Assembly (NCBI RefSeq): GCF_001039355.2
Contig: NW_019775414.1
Coordinates: 1,007,789-1,071,788, forward strand
Direction: 5' to 3'
DNA: 64,000 nt
Source of the DNA: Lingula anatina
Taxonomy: Eukaryota > Brachiopoda > Lingulata > Lingulida > Lingulidae
Below the pieces are notes generated by a model. The model was not told where the DNA came from. It saw only the letters and a program-made list of their open reading frames with translations, and did no database searches. The number at the start of each line of letters is the position of its first letter. The first letter of the stretch is position 1. Of this stretch, positions 45,462 to 57,100 are shown in pieces. The position numbers were made by a program, and so were the translations under genes.

Positions 45462-45891
45462 ATGTACAAGTTGAAAGGGAATGACTGCGTGGAAGATACA
45501 TCAGAAAACGACAAAATTGAGAAGTATATTGAAAAAAGAGTATATCACCCTATCATAGCAAAGTAAGATTTTAGAAAATAAACTTTTAGAAAGCATCTTA
45601 TCATTCAAACATTGATTAGTTTTCTCCTTTTTTTTCAGAGTGAATGATATTACTGGTGGTGATAGACCTACATACTCACACTTCCAGAGGAATATAGCAG
45701 TGTTGGTGTTGATGGGGCCCTACATCAACACAAACACATGCTATGATGAAAAGATCATGACCAATGACCTTACAGATTTGGCCAAAATCAATAAGGGTTG
45801 ATCATGAACTTTCCAAATGTTCCTGTCAGTGTGGCCAGCACTAACAAGAACATGATCCTCCTCAGAGATGTTCTAATGAGTATGTAGACAA
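45462..45891 (+). pseudogene. Two-exon unknown gene fragment with frameshift
   Basis: Exon 45462-45562 begins ATG (MYKLKGNDCVEDTSENDKIE) and ends at donor GTAAGA. The acceptor tttttttcag at 45638 opens exon 2, which continues in phase (KVNDITGGDRPTYSHFQRN, then VLVLMGPYINTNTCYDEK). The frame stops at TGA 45799-45801. One base further over, the sequence continues LIMNFPNVPVSVASTNKNM to a stop near 45891, suggesting a single-base frameshift. I do not recognise the family. Clean splice signals and compatible phase argue that it was once a real gene. Confidence 0.45.
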
Positions 45892-46387
45892 TGACAACCA
45901 GTAATAAAATAAATACTGCAAAATTATTATCAATAAAGATTGCCTTGATGAAACAGAAATATTTCTATGTATTGATTTCATGCATGAAAACTATAAACTA
46001 TTTGAAAAAAAGGGGTTTTATTAACTTTTATAGATTTCATCCAGAATAAATATAATGCAGAGAAATTTGTTTTAATTTGTTAAATTTATGTTATTTTTAT
46101 CTTTATAGTTAAAATAGTTGAATTTTCCACACAAAGTGTCCAAAACGAATTGAATATTAATTTGACATTATCTAAAACTTAGTATCTTCCACACAGTCAT
46201 CACAGTGCTTACAAAGCAAGTGGTATTCAATGTAAATCAGGTTGTAAAAAGGTTGTAAGAAATACTTCTGTATAGAATGCAAAAAATATTAAAATTAACA
46301 GTGAAAATTTGCAGATGCTATCTGAAGAACTGAATGCCATATCATAAACAATATGAAATATATACAATTAGGGGCACAAGTACTGAG
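45892..46387. other. AT-rich sequence between two convergent unknown genes
   Basis: No coding or repeat feature recognised. Confidence 0.4.
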
Positions 46388-47258
46388 CTACCACCCCAAA
46401 CAGAACATTCTCAATACAGAGCCAGTAAACGTTGAACGCCTTGTAGAAGTGCGTATCACTTCTGACACCAATGCGTTGTTTTTAACTCTTACATTGCGAC
46501 TACAAGGAGTAAACTCATCACCACAAAACTTAGAGCGACCATGTAGCTCTGTCTTCCTCAAAGCATCGGCAACACTTCTTGAAGTGTGCCTAGAGCTGAT
46601 AGGGTGCCAAGGAGAACGCAGAAGAGATCTAGGCATAGGTGTTTTACGAGCACGCCTACCCCTCATCCTCCACAGAGGATCAGCCACAATAATTTCCCCC
46701 CTTTCGTTTCTCCCCTCACCACCACCATACAAAGCTTTAGTAGCAACAGGAATAAGACTAGGTTTAGGTATTCTTTGGATTACAACCGCTGGGCAGTGTG
46801 CCCTCTCATTAGAACGGAGACACCCGTTAACTGCTATAGGGATTCTAGACTTAAAAGTGGTGCTTCCAAAGACATTCTTAAATGTATTCATGGCAAAGGT
46901 AAACAGCGTTGAAGCCATAGTGGCTAACACTGTATTTGGTACCTTAGTTTTGGTTCTAAAGATGCCACCACATCCACATGGGCAATAATATGCGTGGTAG
47001 TGGACTCCACTACGTGTGGATAGAGTTGTACTACACATCTCTGAAAGGAGCAAAATTATTTTTGTTGTACATAACTGGATGTGTGTAGATTTACAGTGTA
47101 CAGAAGCATGCATCTGAGGTGTAGCGTGGGGACATTTTGTAGGGATTTTTATTATGTTCTCAGCAAAAGAAACACACACATTTCTTTAGAAACGTGGCCG
47201 AACTACAGCAACTTTCGTTGAAAAGAAAATATGTTTAACATAATAAATAAATAAATAA

Positions 47259-47289
<31 letters not shown>

Positions 47290-47580
47290 ACGTATAAAAG
47301 TAGATTTGATGCATAATTCTACAAAAGTGTTTTCGATAGATATATGTTCTTTTTTCAAAAATATAGTTTAGAAAGTGAAATGCCCAAAACCTAAAAAAAA
47401 GGATTTCTTAAAATTGCAATTTTGAATAGATAATATGCAGAAGACTCACCAATATCTTTTTCAAGATACAGTGGTAAAATAATGTAGAAAAGGTGAAAGC
47501 CTGAGGCTACTGACAGTCGAAAATGCTGAGAAATTCGCTATGAAGTGACGTAAGACTGCTCACTGTGCAAGCTCGTTGTC
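46388..47580 (-). CDS. Unknown two-exon gene with Cys cluster and basic C-terminus
   Basis: Proposed 5' UTR exon about 47580-47450 ends at donor GTGAGT. The acceptor tcctttcag at 47041 opens the coding exon, with ATG at 47038 two bases in and stop at 46388 (216 aa). The protein starts MCSTTLSTRSGVHYHAYY and has a compact Cys cluster, CPCGCGG, next to HYH, which could bind metal. A Gly/Glu-rich segment (YGGGEGRNERG) and an Arg-rich region (WRMRGRRARK) follow. I do not recognise it. Long ORFs also run on the opposite strand here (46353-46988), so coding strand is inferred from the splice sites and the TATA box, not from homology. Confidence 0.45.
47241..47290. repeat. (AAAT)n microsatellite
   Basis: About 50 bases of ATAA repeats in the intron of the unknown minus-strand gene. 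Confidence 0.9.
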
Positions 47581-47605
47581 AACTGACGCTCGTGAAGCGT
47601 GCTCG

Positions 47606-47614
47606 CTTTATATA
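47606..47614 (-). promoter_or_regulatory. TATA box of the unknown gene
   Basis: The minus strand reads tagtatataaagcg, about 25-30 bases before the assumed transcription start and 150 bases before the 5' UTR donor. Confidence 0.5.
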
Positions 47615-47690
47615 CTATGGTGTAATGATCTGTCGGTTGCCTTGACGATATCAAAAAAAAAACTGTCAATATGCCAAGAACGTCACCAAC

Positions 47691-47791
47691 TGACGTCAGC
47701 ATTTGGCAACTAACCAATGACATAGGCTAACTGCCAAACGTAACACATGCGACGTAAGGAATATAGACTGAGACGTAACGCATCGACGTCA
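47691..47791. promoter_or_regulatory. CRE-like site cluster
   Basis: A perfect CREB/ATF palindrome TGACGTCA at 47691-47698 and a near match CGACGTCA at 47784-47791, with related ACGTAA motifs between them (gcgacgtaagg, gagacgtaacg). They lie 80-180 bases upstream of the TATA box. TGACGTA also occurs at 47546. Confidence 0.5.
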
Positions 47792-47981
47792 CATTGCGGA
47801 AAAAAAATATCCAATATTGCTTTCAGTGTGATTCGTTGTTGGATTAGGCCTAGATCTAAGTCAAAATCGTAAACATTTTAAAATTGCATGTAGAGCTACG
47901 TCAGAGTAAAAAATAATAATAAGGCAAACGAACGCAAATGCAAGGGTAGGAATCACTCTTATCATCTCTCTCTCCCCCCTC

Positions 47982-48012
<31 letters not shown>

Positions 48013-48722
48013 TAAAATGTAGAGCCTGCGTCTAATAGGCCTAAGTGTTCGAATCAATCAAATTAAATTAAAAAATTGGCTAATATTGGAATGTAGCATC
48101 CTGAAAATGATTGCTTTCATTGTAGCATCTCATTTTAATTGCAAAGCAGTGTTATAGTCGATGGCTTTCAACATTTTCTTTATTATGATAATGATACGCA
48201 GTCTCATTTCATATATTTTCTTTTAGCCTATAACGTACATGTAAGTAATTAATGTGAACTCTAATTAAGACATGCCATTGTTCTCCTTCGGTGTAAAGAA
48301 ATTAATCAGAAAAATATTGCTATCCATAAATTGTAATTGTGCATAAGGTTTTTAGCAAATTAATGCAAAAACCCTTGTCTCTTTTGGACCGTCTTGCAAA
48401 GCGCGACGTCAGCAACGTAACAATTAATCTACATCATAAATGCGGTTTTCACGTGGAGATGTTGCTATAACCACCGGATAAGCTTCTTCCAATTTTGTTC
48501 ATTTTACTTGACTCAGAATAATTTGGATTTACTACAGATGTTTCAAAAGGAGGAAAAAAATTGTTCAAATCGGTGAGTGCTACATTTTTATTTTTTTATG
48601 GAACGTTAAATTACATACCCGGTACATTATGAATCGGCAAAAGGTTTGTTTCAGCGAAAAGATTTTAGCTTAAAAACTTAAAAACTTATAACCTTAGTTG
48701 ATAATGTGAGCTCTAATTAAGG
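47792..48722. other. No gene seen; (CT)n tract
   Basis: CT-rich microsatellite at 47963-48008. A further cgacgtcagcaacgtaac lies at 48404. No coding exon found. Confidence 0.5.
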
Positions 48723-48803
48723 CAGGGGCGGATCAAGGATAATCTGACGGGGGGGGGAGTGCTAAATTTTTCAGTATTTTAAAGAGCGAACGGTGCCATT
48801 TGG
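48723..48803. repeat. Fragment of the GGCGGATCCAGG repeat family
   Basis: Begins aggggcggatcaaggata and contains gcgaacggtgccatttg, which is the reverse complement of a block at 52004-52024 and 62019-62039. Confidence 0.55.
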
Positions 48804-50540
48804 CAAGGTTTGGTGTTCGCTAAGGGCCTTGAAGAACTCGGACTGGTGGTATAGTATGCCCCTCGTTCTGAACGGACTGGGTGGTTTTTGTTTAGTAACA
48901 GCAGCATATCCGGAAGGCCAGTGAGTTCTGTACCCTGGTGGTAAGATTTAGATACACTGGACGTTTTCCTGTGTAGGTACATCAGTCTGAACATAAAACT
49001 TTGCGGGTGACACAATAATCTGTCTCGCAATAGCTGTTTTTTCGCACCATTCTGATAGATTAACGATGTTAGCTCAGTTAAGCTTAGCCCATTTTACGCA
49101 CTGCAAAACTGACCGCTTGCACGCAAAATTTCAATTTCTTCTATTCAATAGTTGTCGACATATGGATATTTTTTGGATATAACTATGCTTCGCCAAAGCC
49201 AAGATTTGACCAGCCCGAAGGTTCACTACCCCTTTAAGAGTCGACAACAGCAATTACGTGCTAGTCTACCAGTATGCTTTCTGGGATCACAAGTAAAATG
49301 CCCTCACTTCGGTACAGAAAAATTCGGTCGCGCTACCTTCACAATTTTGTTCGGTTTAAGAATTTTTTTCCGGAATTATAGCTTGGAACATTGATTGTTA
49401 AAGTCTTCATTTTACGCTGCGTGAAGGACAGCTGAACTTATTGCAATTTTCTGTTCAATGATTAGTTTCTAAACATGTTTGTAAATACTAGTAAAATCCA
49501 TCAGCATAGAAATTGTACATTGATTTTAACATTCCCTTTCACATCTTTCCCCATCGTTTGATTATTTTTTTCTGCTCATCACTGTTGTTGTATTTCCTTG
49601 GCTTCACTAGGTAAATTCTAGAAGATGTATCATTTGTCATGCATTTGGTCACAGGTAATTTCTGTGAAGGGATTTCACTGTAAAGAAAAACGGAATCATT
49701 TTCCTTTGGCTACCTATGAATATGTGATAATCCGTAATGTGCCTGGCTTCTCTACTTCTATGCTTAGATTTATTTCTGGAAAGCTGCATTTGATTGTGGT
49801 GTCTCTTTATTAACTTGGTATAAGTCTTAATATTAATAGTATTCACTGTTGTTTAGCGGGTGCGTACATTGAATGTACAAAACAATGCATTACTATAAGA
49901 TTTCTATTCAATTGTGAAATATAATTTGATGTAGGAGGTTGTATTATATTATAAACATATGATTCCCACTGCATTTATTAATGGTTATTGTTATTTTTGC
50001 AATAAACTATTATAATCTAAAATCCACGGGCTTTCCTCTTATTAAGCGAATTGTTACCCACGATTGAAACATTGTCAATGTAAGTTATAATTAACTAAAA
50101 TAGCTATAACCGTCTTGACTTGATCGGAAAGGACATTAAAGACATAACTACAATCGCATTTAATTAAACGGTAAAGGGTAATAAACAACAATCGTCTTTT
50201 CTTGCTCGGAAAAGGCCTAGGGTTATAGGACGTTTTGTTAAGCCTCTCTACTGGTCCTCAAATCAAATTCGGTCCCTTGGTTCTAAACAAGAGGCTCTGT
50301 TCTGGTCCTATACCTGTAAATGTCCATCATGACGTGTTCAAACGTGTTCTCCAAACGTGTCTTTGGCTGACTCTGTTATGGTCTCCAATTTTTGTAGTTT
50401 AAAACTATTAGAGGCTGCCAAAAAAAACGTATGTAAACTGAGTGTTAGACAGAAATGCATTTAAATTATTTAAATTCGTATTATATTTGCTATAATATAT
50501 TCTCATATCTTTTAAAGAACACAAAAGTTTTGCTGCGAGA
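48804..50540. other. No gene seen
   Basis: AT-rich sequence with only short unsupported ORFs. Confidence 0.4.
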
Positions 50541-50911
50541 CTACCTTTAGGATGCTAATACTACTATCATGCATATAATCTTGATTGTGGCAACTCTATA
50601 CACAAGGAAGTTCCAAAGTTGTGCATGACAACAGCACATGAAGTCACTATCTTGACTATAACTCAATGAACATTAATTATGTATGCTATTGTGTGCTGTG
50701 ACGAAAGAACATTAATTATGTATGCTATCGTGTGCTGTGACGAAATGGCTTTAACTGTAGCTTAGAGAGTACTAATTATATGTATGTAGTCAGAGAATTT
50801 CAATTATGTATTTAAACGATTCACATAATTAAATATATAAAATCTGGACTAGGTGAAACAGAACTAATAAAAACCGAGGAGATCTCTTGTTGTGCTTGTT
50901 TGTGACACTGG
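50541..50911 (+). repeat. LTR-like sequence (left edge not defined)
   Basis: It contains two tandem 39-bp copies (50668-50706 and 50707-50745, one mismatch), a TATA box (atatataaaa, about 50833-50842), an AATAAA about 25 bases later and a TG-rich end, followed after ~30 bases by a gag start codon. This is the layout of U3-R-U5. It could be the 5' LTR of the broken element that follows. Confidence 0.5.
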
Positions 50912-50943
50912 TGGAGGCCTGTGGCTGATCCTGAAGTAGAACT

Positions 50944-51278
50944 ATGTCTAAAAACCTAGTACCAGGAACACCAGGAACAGGCAGCCCCGGTCCAACTGAT
51001 GCAGCCAGCGCCAGTGGTAATGTACTCAGTACCTCCTCACCTCACCCCAATTCCTTTCTCAGAGAAAAATTTGCGAACGTGCAAGAGACTGGATACAAAA
51101 ATGCAAACAATATTGCAACTATGTAAATTTTTCTGACCAGCAGAGAATAATCAATTTACCGTTTTTACTGCAAGATAATGCCAGTTTATGGTATAAGTCG
51201 TTAGAATCAACTGCAAATAGTTTCTGTGATCTGAAAGCATTATTTTTAAGTAGATTTAACTTTTCCAAAATACTGTGA
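50944..51278 (+). pseudogene. gag: Retrotransposon gag N-terminal fragment, frameshifted
   Basis: Starts at an ATG (MSKNLVPGTPGTGSPGPTDA) and after about 50 codons shifts frame. The second frame reads RDWIQKCKQYCNYVNFSDQQ, then LPFLLQDNASLWYKSL and LKALFLSRFNF, the pattern of the retrotransposon Gag matrix/capsid domain. A stop follows at 51276-51278. The rest of the element is lost, and a single N (contig join) follows at 51483. Confidence 0.7.
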
Positions 51279-51949
51279 AAACGTGTCCTATTCATATTAT
51301 TGTAATTCTTCACACATTCTAGAGGAACTAGAGGAGAGTGTTATAAACTAAACACATCTTGGCAATAACTCGTAGCCATGCAGTTAGACTGCAGAGTGGT
51401 TTAGTTATTATGTTTAGCATTATTGTTTATATTTTTATTAATATCAAACAGTTTTTACTGTTTGCAGGTATACCTGTTTAGANTTTTTTTGTGTGTGGGG
51501 GAGTCTATATGAATGCGCTTACTCCAGCTGGTGGTACAATATTCGGAGGCGGTATAGCCTCTCTGATCCTCTAGTTTTAATCTATTTTAATCTCTATATA
51601 CGTAAAAATGATTCAGAATTTACTCGATGGGGAACCAGAAATTGATACAGGGTTGATATAAAAAGTCGTTCCATTTTCTACTGAACTGGGTCTTTTAATG
51701 GTAGACAGTAACGCGTCATCTCATGAACGGGGCAATTTTTGTAGAGAGCAATACTCCATACGCTGGCTACTATAGAGACTAGTCCCGCCTAGGTTTGTTA
51801 ATTTTATTCATACAAGGCAGTCTATCTTCCATTTTGAAGACCAATATTTGGTTTACATGACAAAATCACAACATCAATGGCTTAATTCAAAATACAGCTG
51901 CCCAAGGCAGTCGGAGCGCGGGCTATAAAAATACCAATACCGATACCAA
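51279..51949. other. No gene seen; contains contig-join N at 51483
   Basis: No recognisable coding sequence or repeat apart from the ambiguous base. Confidence 0.4.
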
Positions 51950-52183
51950 TACTCCTCTCTTGATATTAGAATTTTGACTAGCTTAATCATATTTCTAGAC
52001 CATAGCAAATGGCACCGTTCGCCCTCTAAAATACTAAAATTTTACGGTGCCCTTCAGCGGGCCCCGAACCCCACGTCAAGGGGGTGGAGGAGGGGGCGAG
52101 GGTCGGCTTCACATCCGAGGCCTGTCGTTCCTAAAAAAAAAAAAACGGACCCCCCTTCAAATAAACCTGGATCCGCCTCTGCT
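51950..52183. mobile_element. Nonautonomous repeat, GGCGGATCCAGG family
   Basis: Shares long blocks with 61960-62172: attttgactagcttaatcat, agcaaatggcaccgttcg, ctctaaaatac and gcgggccccg, and ends aacctggatccgcc. No coding capacity. Confidence 0.75.
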
Positions 52184-52365
52184 TTGGTCATATGATATTT
52201 TAGTATCCACGAATGGTTTCCCTGCTCAATGCCTAGTAGTCCTTTAGGGCTTGAAATCAAGCAATAAATGCATATATTTTAATTGATAAAAACGATACTA
52301 CATATTACATGTAGGTTGCCTTTTATCAAGAGAGTTGGCTGCAAATTAAGAACGATTTTAATAAT

Positions 52366-52825
52366 AATAGTAATAATAAGTTTCTTATATGGCGCCTTAC
52401 ATACTATCTCAAGGCTCCTTACAATGGTTAACATAACTAAAATCATTAAAATTACTACAATATTTAAATTTAAAACACTCATCAGAACCATTTAAAGTTA
52501 ATACTCAATCCTATTAAAATATATAAAAAAAATTTAAGAGCAATACACAGATTTAAAAATGTGGGTCTATAGAAGATATTTAAAACTGTCAAAGTCGTCT
52601 GCTGTTCTAATAGAATTTGGTAACGCATTCCACCCTTTGGGGGCGTAAATTGTAAAAGCCCGATCACCATAACTTTTGAGAGACCCCTTCTCTCATACAG
52701 AATGTTCTAATATAAGGTCATTCTCAGTATGAAAACGTGTGGACTGCCGTGGTGAGTTAAAATAGATAAGATCAGATAAATAGATTGGTCTTTGTGTATG
52801 GATCGCTTTTAAAAATTATACAAGG
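52366..52825 (-). mobile_element. LINE 3' end (C-terminal reverse transcriptase tail)
   Basis: The minus strand reads QRPIYLSDLIYFNS, then YGDRAFTIYAPKGWNALPNS and FKYLL, the usual C-terminal end of CR1/jockey-related LINE ORF2 proteins (GDRAFSxAAPxLWNxLP…FKxxLKTHLF). Two in-frame stops are present. The tail (gagccttgagatagtatgt, then ggcgccatataag, then TAA repeats) is typical of such LINE 3' UTRs. 5'-truncated and dead. Confidence 0.75.
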
Positions 52826-54178
52826 GTTGAACTCTCAAACCGGAAGTAAGCATAGATAATCCTCGTATTTTTTATCTCTTTTACAAATAGTAGACCTACA
52901 TTAAAAATAATATGTGTACGGAGTAACTACTTATCTTGGCTTTCTTCATCCTAAATGTGCCCAAAAAATTAGCACAGGTGCTGACCTAACTTATGCCCCA
53001 ATTTGGTGAGCCGTCCGACGCACGCTGTGCATTTTACAAAACTCAACCTTTAAATGATAAAAATGGGCACCACATTTATTCTTTTTTTGAATTCTCTTTC
53101 TTGTCTTTCTGAAATTCATAATTATTTGCTTACAAATCGCATTTTATATAAATTTGCAAAGGTACATAGATTGTGACAGCATAAAAGGCAGCCAGCCTCC
53201 AAGCCAAGCCGCTGCAAGCTTTTCTAACCAATTTGAATGGTTCCTGGCACCGTTTTCACAAAAAAAAAAATAAATAAATAAAAATAAAAATAAATAAAAA
53301 AATAAATAAAAAATAAAACAAATAAATAAATAAATAAATAAAGCCTTGTCCTTGATCAAAACGTCTTAGCTGTGCAAATTTATTTTACAGGCAAGCCATA
53401 TTATTCACTGCTTATTATCTGAAACATAATTTCATTAACAATAACCTTTGCAATGAAACAGTCGTATTAAATCATATCATTTATCTTAGCTAACACTTCT
53501 ACAAGCATTTCCATGGTTGCTATATATTTTTCAACTTTAACGTTGTTCTCCAACAAAATGGCCAGACGTCTTTGTTGTACTATTCTATCTTTATTTACCA
53601 ACTTAACATTTTCTATGCACATTATTTGTCCACTTTATTCAAGGTCTGTATCATTTATAAACTATTCAACTATTTTCTCCCTAAAGCTTGTGGGCAATTA
53701 TTTACTCTACAACATGATACCATCCATTCCACCGACCACTAGATAACACACTATATACAGTAAATGTATCTACAGTAAATGCCACATTTAAATGAACTTT
53801 ACTTACCATTAATGCTTTTTCATTTTTATTTGTAACATATTGGTTAGAATACACACACACTCACAACTGACCCTACTAATTCTATTTATCATTTAAAATT
53901 ACCTTTGAATTCGTAACTTTGTCTCAATTGAACCTAGTTGGATGTGATAAATATACAGTACTTATATGTATCTTTTAAGAAATGCACTTCAGACTAAGAT
54001 GCGATAACAACAACAGTAATAACAAATGTCTATAGACATTCACAGCATTGAAAAAATGTGTTTAAAACTCAAATTCATTTCGTGTGAAACTCTTTTATAA
54101 AATAACTTGCAACCTACTGTGCAATATTTGGTTAGAATATGCAGCCTAGCTCTACAAACGTTTTTTATTTTATCTTTC
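52826..54178. other. No gene seen; AT-rich, simple repeat
   Basis: An A/T simple repeat of aaataaata type spans 53259-53341. The remainder probably includes the 3' UTR of the CARD gene. No poly(A) site assigned. Confidence 0.4.
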
Positions 54179-57100
54179 TTACTTGTCTACAATCACGACC
54201 TTCTCATTTCCTTTCGAGCGTTTCTGAACAAATTTGTCCAATCTAGTTTCTTCTTCTTCTATTTCTTCCTTTGTGTACTTGTACTTCAGGTACATAGATT
54301 CTGCAACTTCAGATGCGTCTTTGGCCATCGTTTTCAATATGTGACCTAAAAACAGTAGGTTCATATGAGAAATTTTTAAATCAAAATCTGACACTTGATC
54401 ATAATCACACTACCCTTACAAATGGTTTTCTTAATCATATGCATTTAAAAATGCATCTAAACGTGTCTGACTTCGAAAAAATATTAAACTAAGAACCAAT
54501 ACATGGCAGCAACACTTTCTTTACTATGATAGTTTCTTCAAGACAGCAGCTTATGATTTAAAAAAATATGACATAAATATTTTTTCTGAAAAATTGTGTA
54601 GTGGTAACTGAACAAAATACAGTATGGCACTTTGATTAAAACCTTTACTAAAGTTAACTCTTTCTAACTTAACTAAAAATACCTTTAATGCGGAAGTGTT
54701 TAGCAAGCTCCAGGTTACAGCTCCCAGCATAGACCTGCTCGTGAAGTTCTTCCCCTTCTTTTATGGTCTCCAACGCTGCCTTCAAATAGCCCAGTGCCAG
54801 TTGTATTTCAGCCAGAATGACCGCATTCCACGCGTGATATCTGTGCTTCGGAGCGTTCCATTCGTCCAACATCTTTTTGGATTCCAAGCAGCGTTCTTTG
54901 GCTTCCATGATGGTTCTGGTATCACTTGGGTCTGCCGTGAGAAACATAAGCTCCGCCACACAAGTGTTGTATATGGGCTTGCGATAGGAGCCTTTGTTCT
55001 TCTCACACGCTCTGCTGTAGTATTCCAATGCCCGGTCAAAATTCTTCTTAGCGTGATTACTCTGATAATACCGCCCAAGCGTTCCGTAAAGATGTGCTAT
55101 CAAATTACAATTGATGTTGTCATTGAAGGAAATTATCTTCAAGGTGTCTTCTAGCTGTGAGACGTACTGTTTTCGTTCTAACTCAACAAAATTTCCACAG
55201 TCCACATAGGCAAATATTAATGCTTCTAATGCCTCTGCCGTGGCCAACTTTACCTTGAGACTGGTTTGTTCAAGCTGTTTGTGCATTCCGTAGCTAGACT
55301 CCAACAAATCTATGGCCAGAATTTCACAACCCTTTCTTCGCTCGAGTATTCCGCGTTCAAGAGTCAATGATGCCTCTAGGTTATTTGGTATTTTCTTCTC
55401 GAGATCGGAGAGAAGCTCTCTGCATTTTTGAAAGCATTTGTCGGCGTCTTCAAATTTATTCACTCTGGAATAGCAGGCACCAATATGTAATTGCAAGCTG
55501 ATGAAATTTGCACTTTCTTCGCCATCATGATCAATGCCCATAGTCTCAAGGTAGGCGACACAAGCTTTTGCGTGTGGGAGAAGCATCGTCTGCACGTCCA
55601 TGTGGTCGTGTTCTCCATGCTGGTATATGGCCGTCATCATCCGGGTAAGGGTGCGCAAGCACTTCATTTTATTTTCATCACTCATTGACTCTCTCATCTG
55701 ATCTTGAACAAATGGGTTCCAAACAAAGGTCAGGTTGTGGAGATCATCATCGTCTTGCACAGATATCAGCTGATGTTTTCTTATTGCTGACACCAAATCG
55801 CGGAGGTTGATATCTTGTTCGTCGGAATCTTTTAACATACGTTTTAATCGTTCCTCCTCTGGGATATCATCTTGAAGCTGATCTTGGCCCAGAATGAACA
55901 GTTTCAAGGGGATGTTGGTACCAGCGTTACAAAACGCCGCTGTTTGGAGAGCGTAATGCCCAGATGGAAACCTCTCCGCGATGTACCGGAAACTTGCATT
56001 AAAGACGGTTGAAATTGCTTTGTCATCTTCAACTTGGGTCAAAAGCCGTTTGAAGTGGGTCGGATCATCCTTGAGCTTCTTCCAGGTTTCCCAGTACTGT
56101 TTAAAGGTGTAGTTTTTTTCATTCACGTAGGCAGCCATTTCAGCAAGGGCTAAGGGAAGCCCTCCTGCTATGTTATTAACGACATCCTTCATAGCTGTTG
56201 TCTCCTCCTCGGACTGCTCTTTTCTGTCCGTGTATCTGGTTAAGAACATGATGGAATCGTCTGTGCTTAACCTCTGCAGGTGCACCGTGTCCTTATACTG
56301 CACAAGTCGGCGGAGTTGAACGATTTCAATTCGCGTGGTGATAATAACATGGCCGAAGAATTTCTTTGGGAGATAATTTTTGGAAATACTTCGCAGGATA
56401 CTGTCATCATCAGCGCTGTCGAAAACCATCAGCCACTTCGTTTTATCTTTCAGCCACCTCTTCACTTCTTGAATCCTTTTCTTTTTAATGTCTTCTTTCT
56501 CCTTGGCAAACCCCTTACCCTGCTTGATAACATCATCTGAAACAAGCAAAAGTATGAAAATACGTAAAACAATTCAGTGCATATGTAATTCAAGGATGCA
56601 TAAGCTTGTGAAGTGTAAGTGCTCCCGTGGGATTTGAACTAATATGATTTTATCGAGGATTTCCGGCTTTTAGGCAAAAATTACCTTAAACATTTACAGG
56701 ACCCACTTACAAAGTTTTGCAAACTCTTCTTCTAGTATTTCTTCCGAGGCTGAATATATCCAAAATATCCCGTCCTTATACCACTTGTCGTGTTTCCAGG
56801 CATATTGGGCAGCAAGACACGCTTTTCCGCATCCTGGCATGGCTGATATGGGCACCAAACAGCCAGCTGTATTTTCTGTCATATTCCGCTCAAGTGTCTG
56901 CATTTCGCCTGACCGACCCACAAAGAGATCATCGGACATCGGCTGCCGAGGAATGTTGTTACCAATGGAAGATTTTGAGTTCTCTAGAGGAAACAATTTG
57001 AATAATACATATATCCTCACCAAAATCGGATAATTTTATCATAATTATTTTATTATAAAAAGGCAGCATAAAATACTGTCCCCTTTCATATTGTACATAG

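Noticed and set aside
46353-46988. 211-codon plus-strand ORF
   Set aside because: It overlaps the minus-strand frame that has a TATA box, a 5' UTR donor and an acceptor just before its ATG. The plus-strand ORF has no such signals and no recognised motif.
47538-47723. 61-codon minus-strand ORF over the CRE/TATA region
   Set aside because: It overlaps the promoter elements and has no recognisable content.
54696-55154. 152-codon plus-strand ORF
   Set aside because: Antisense shadow of the TPR-coding exon of the CARD gene.
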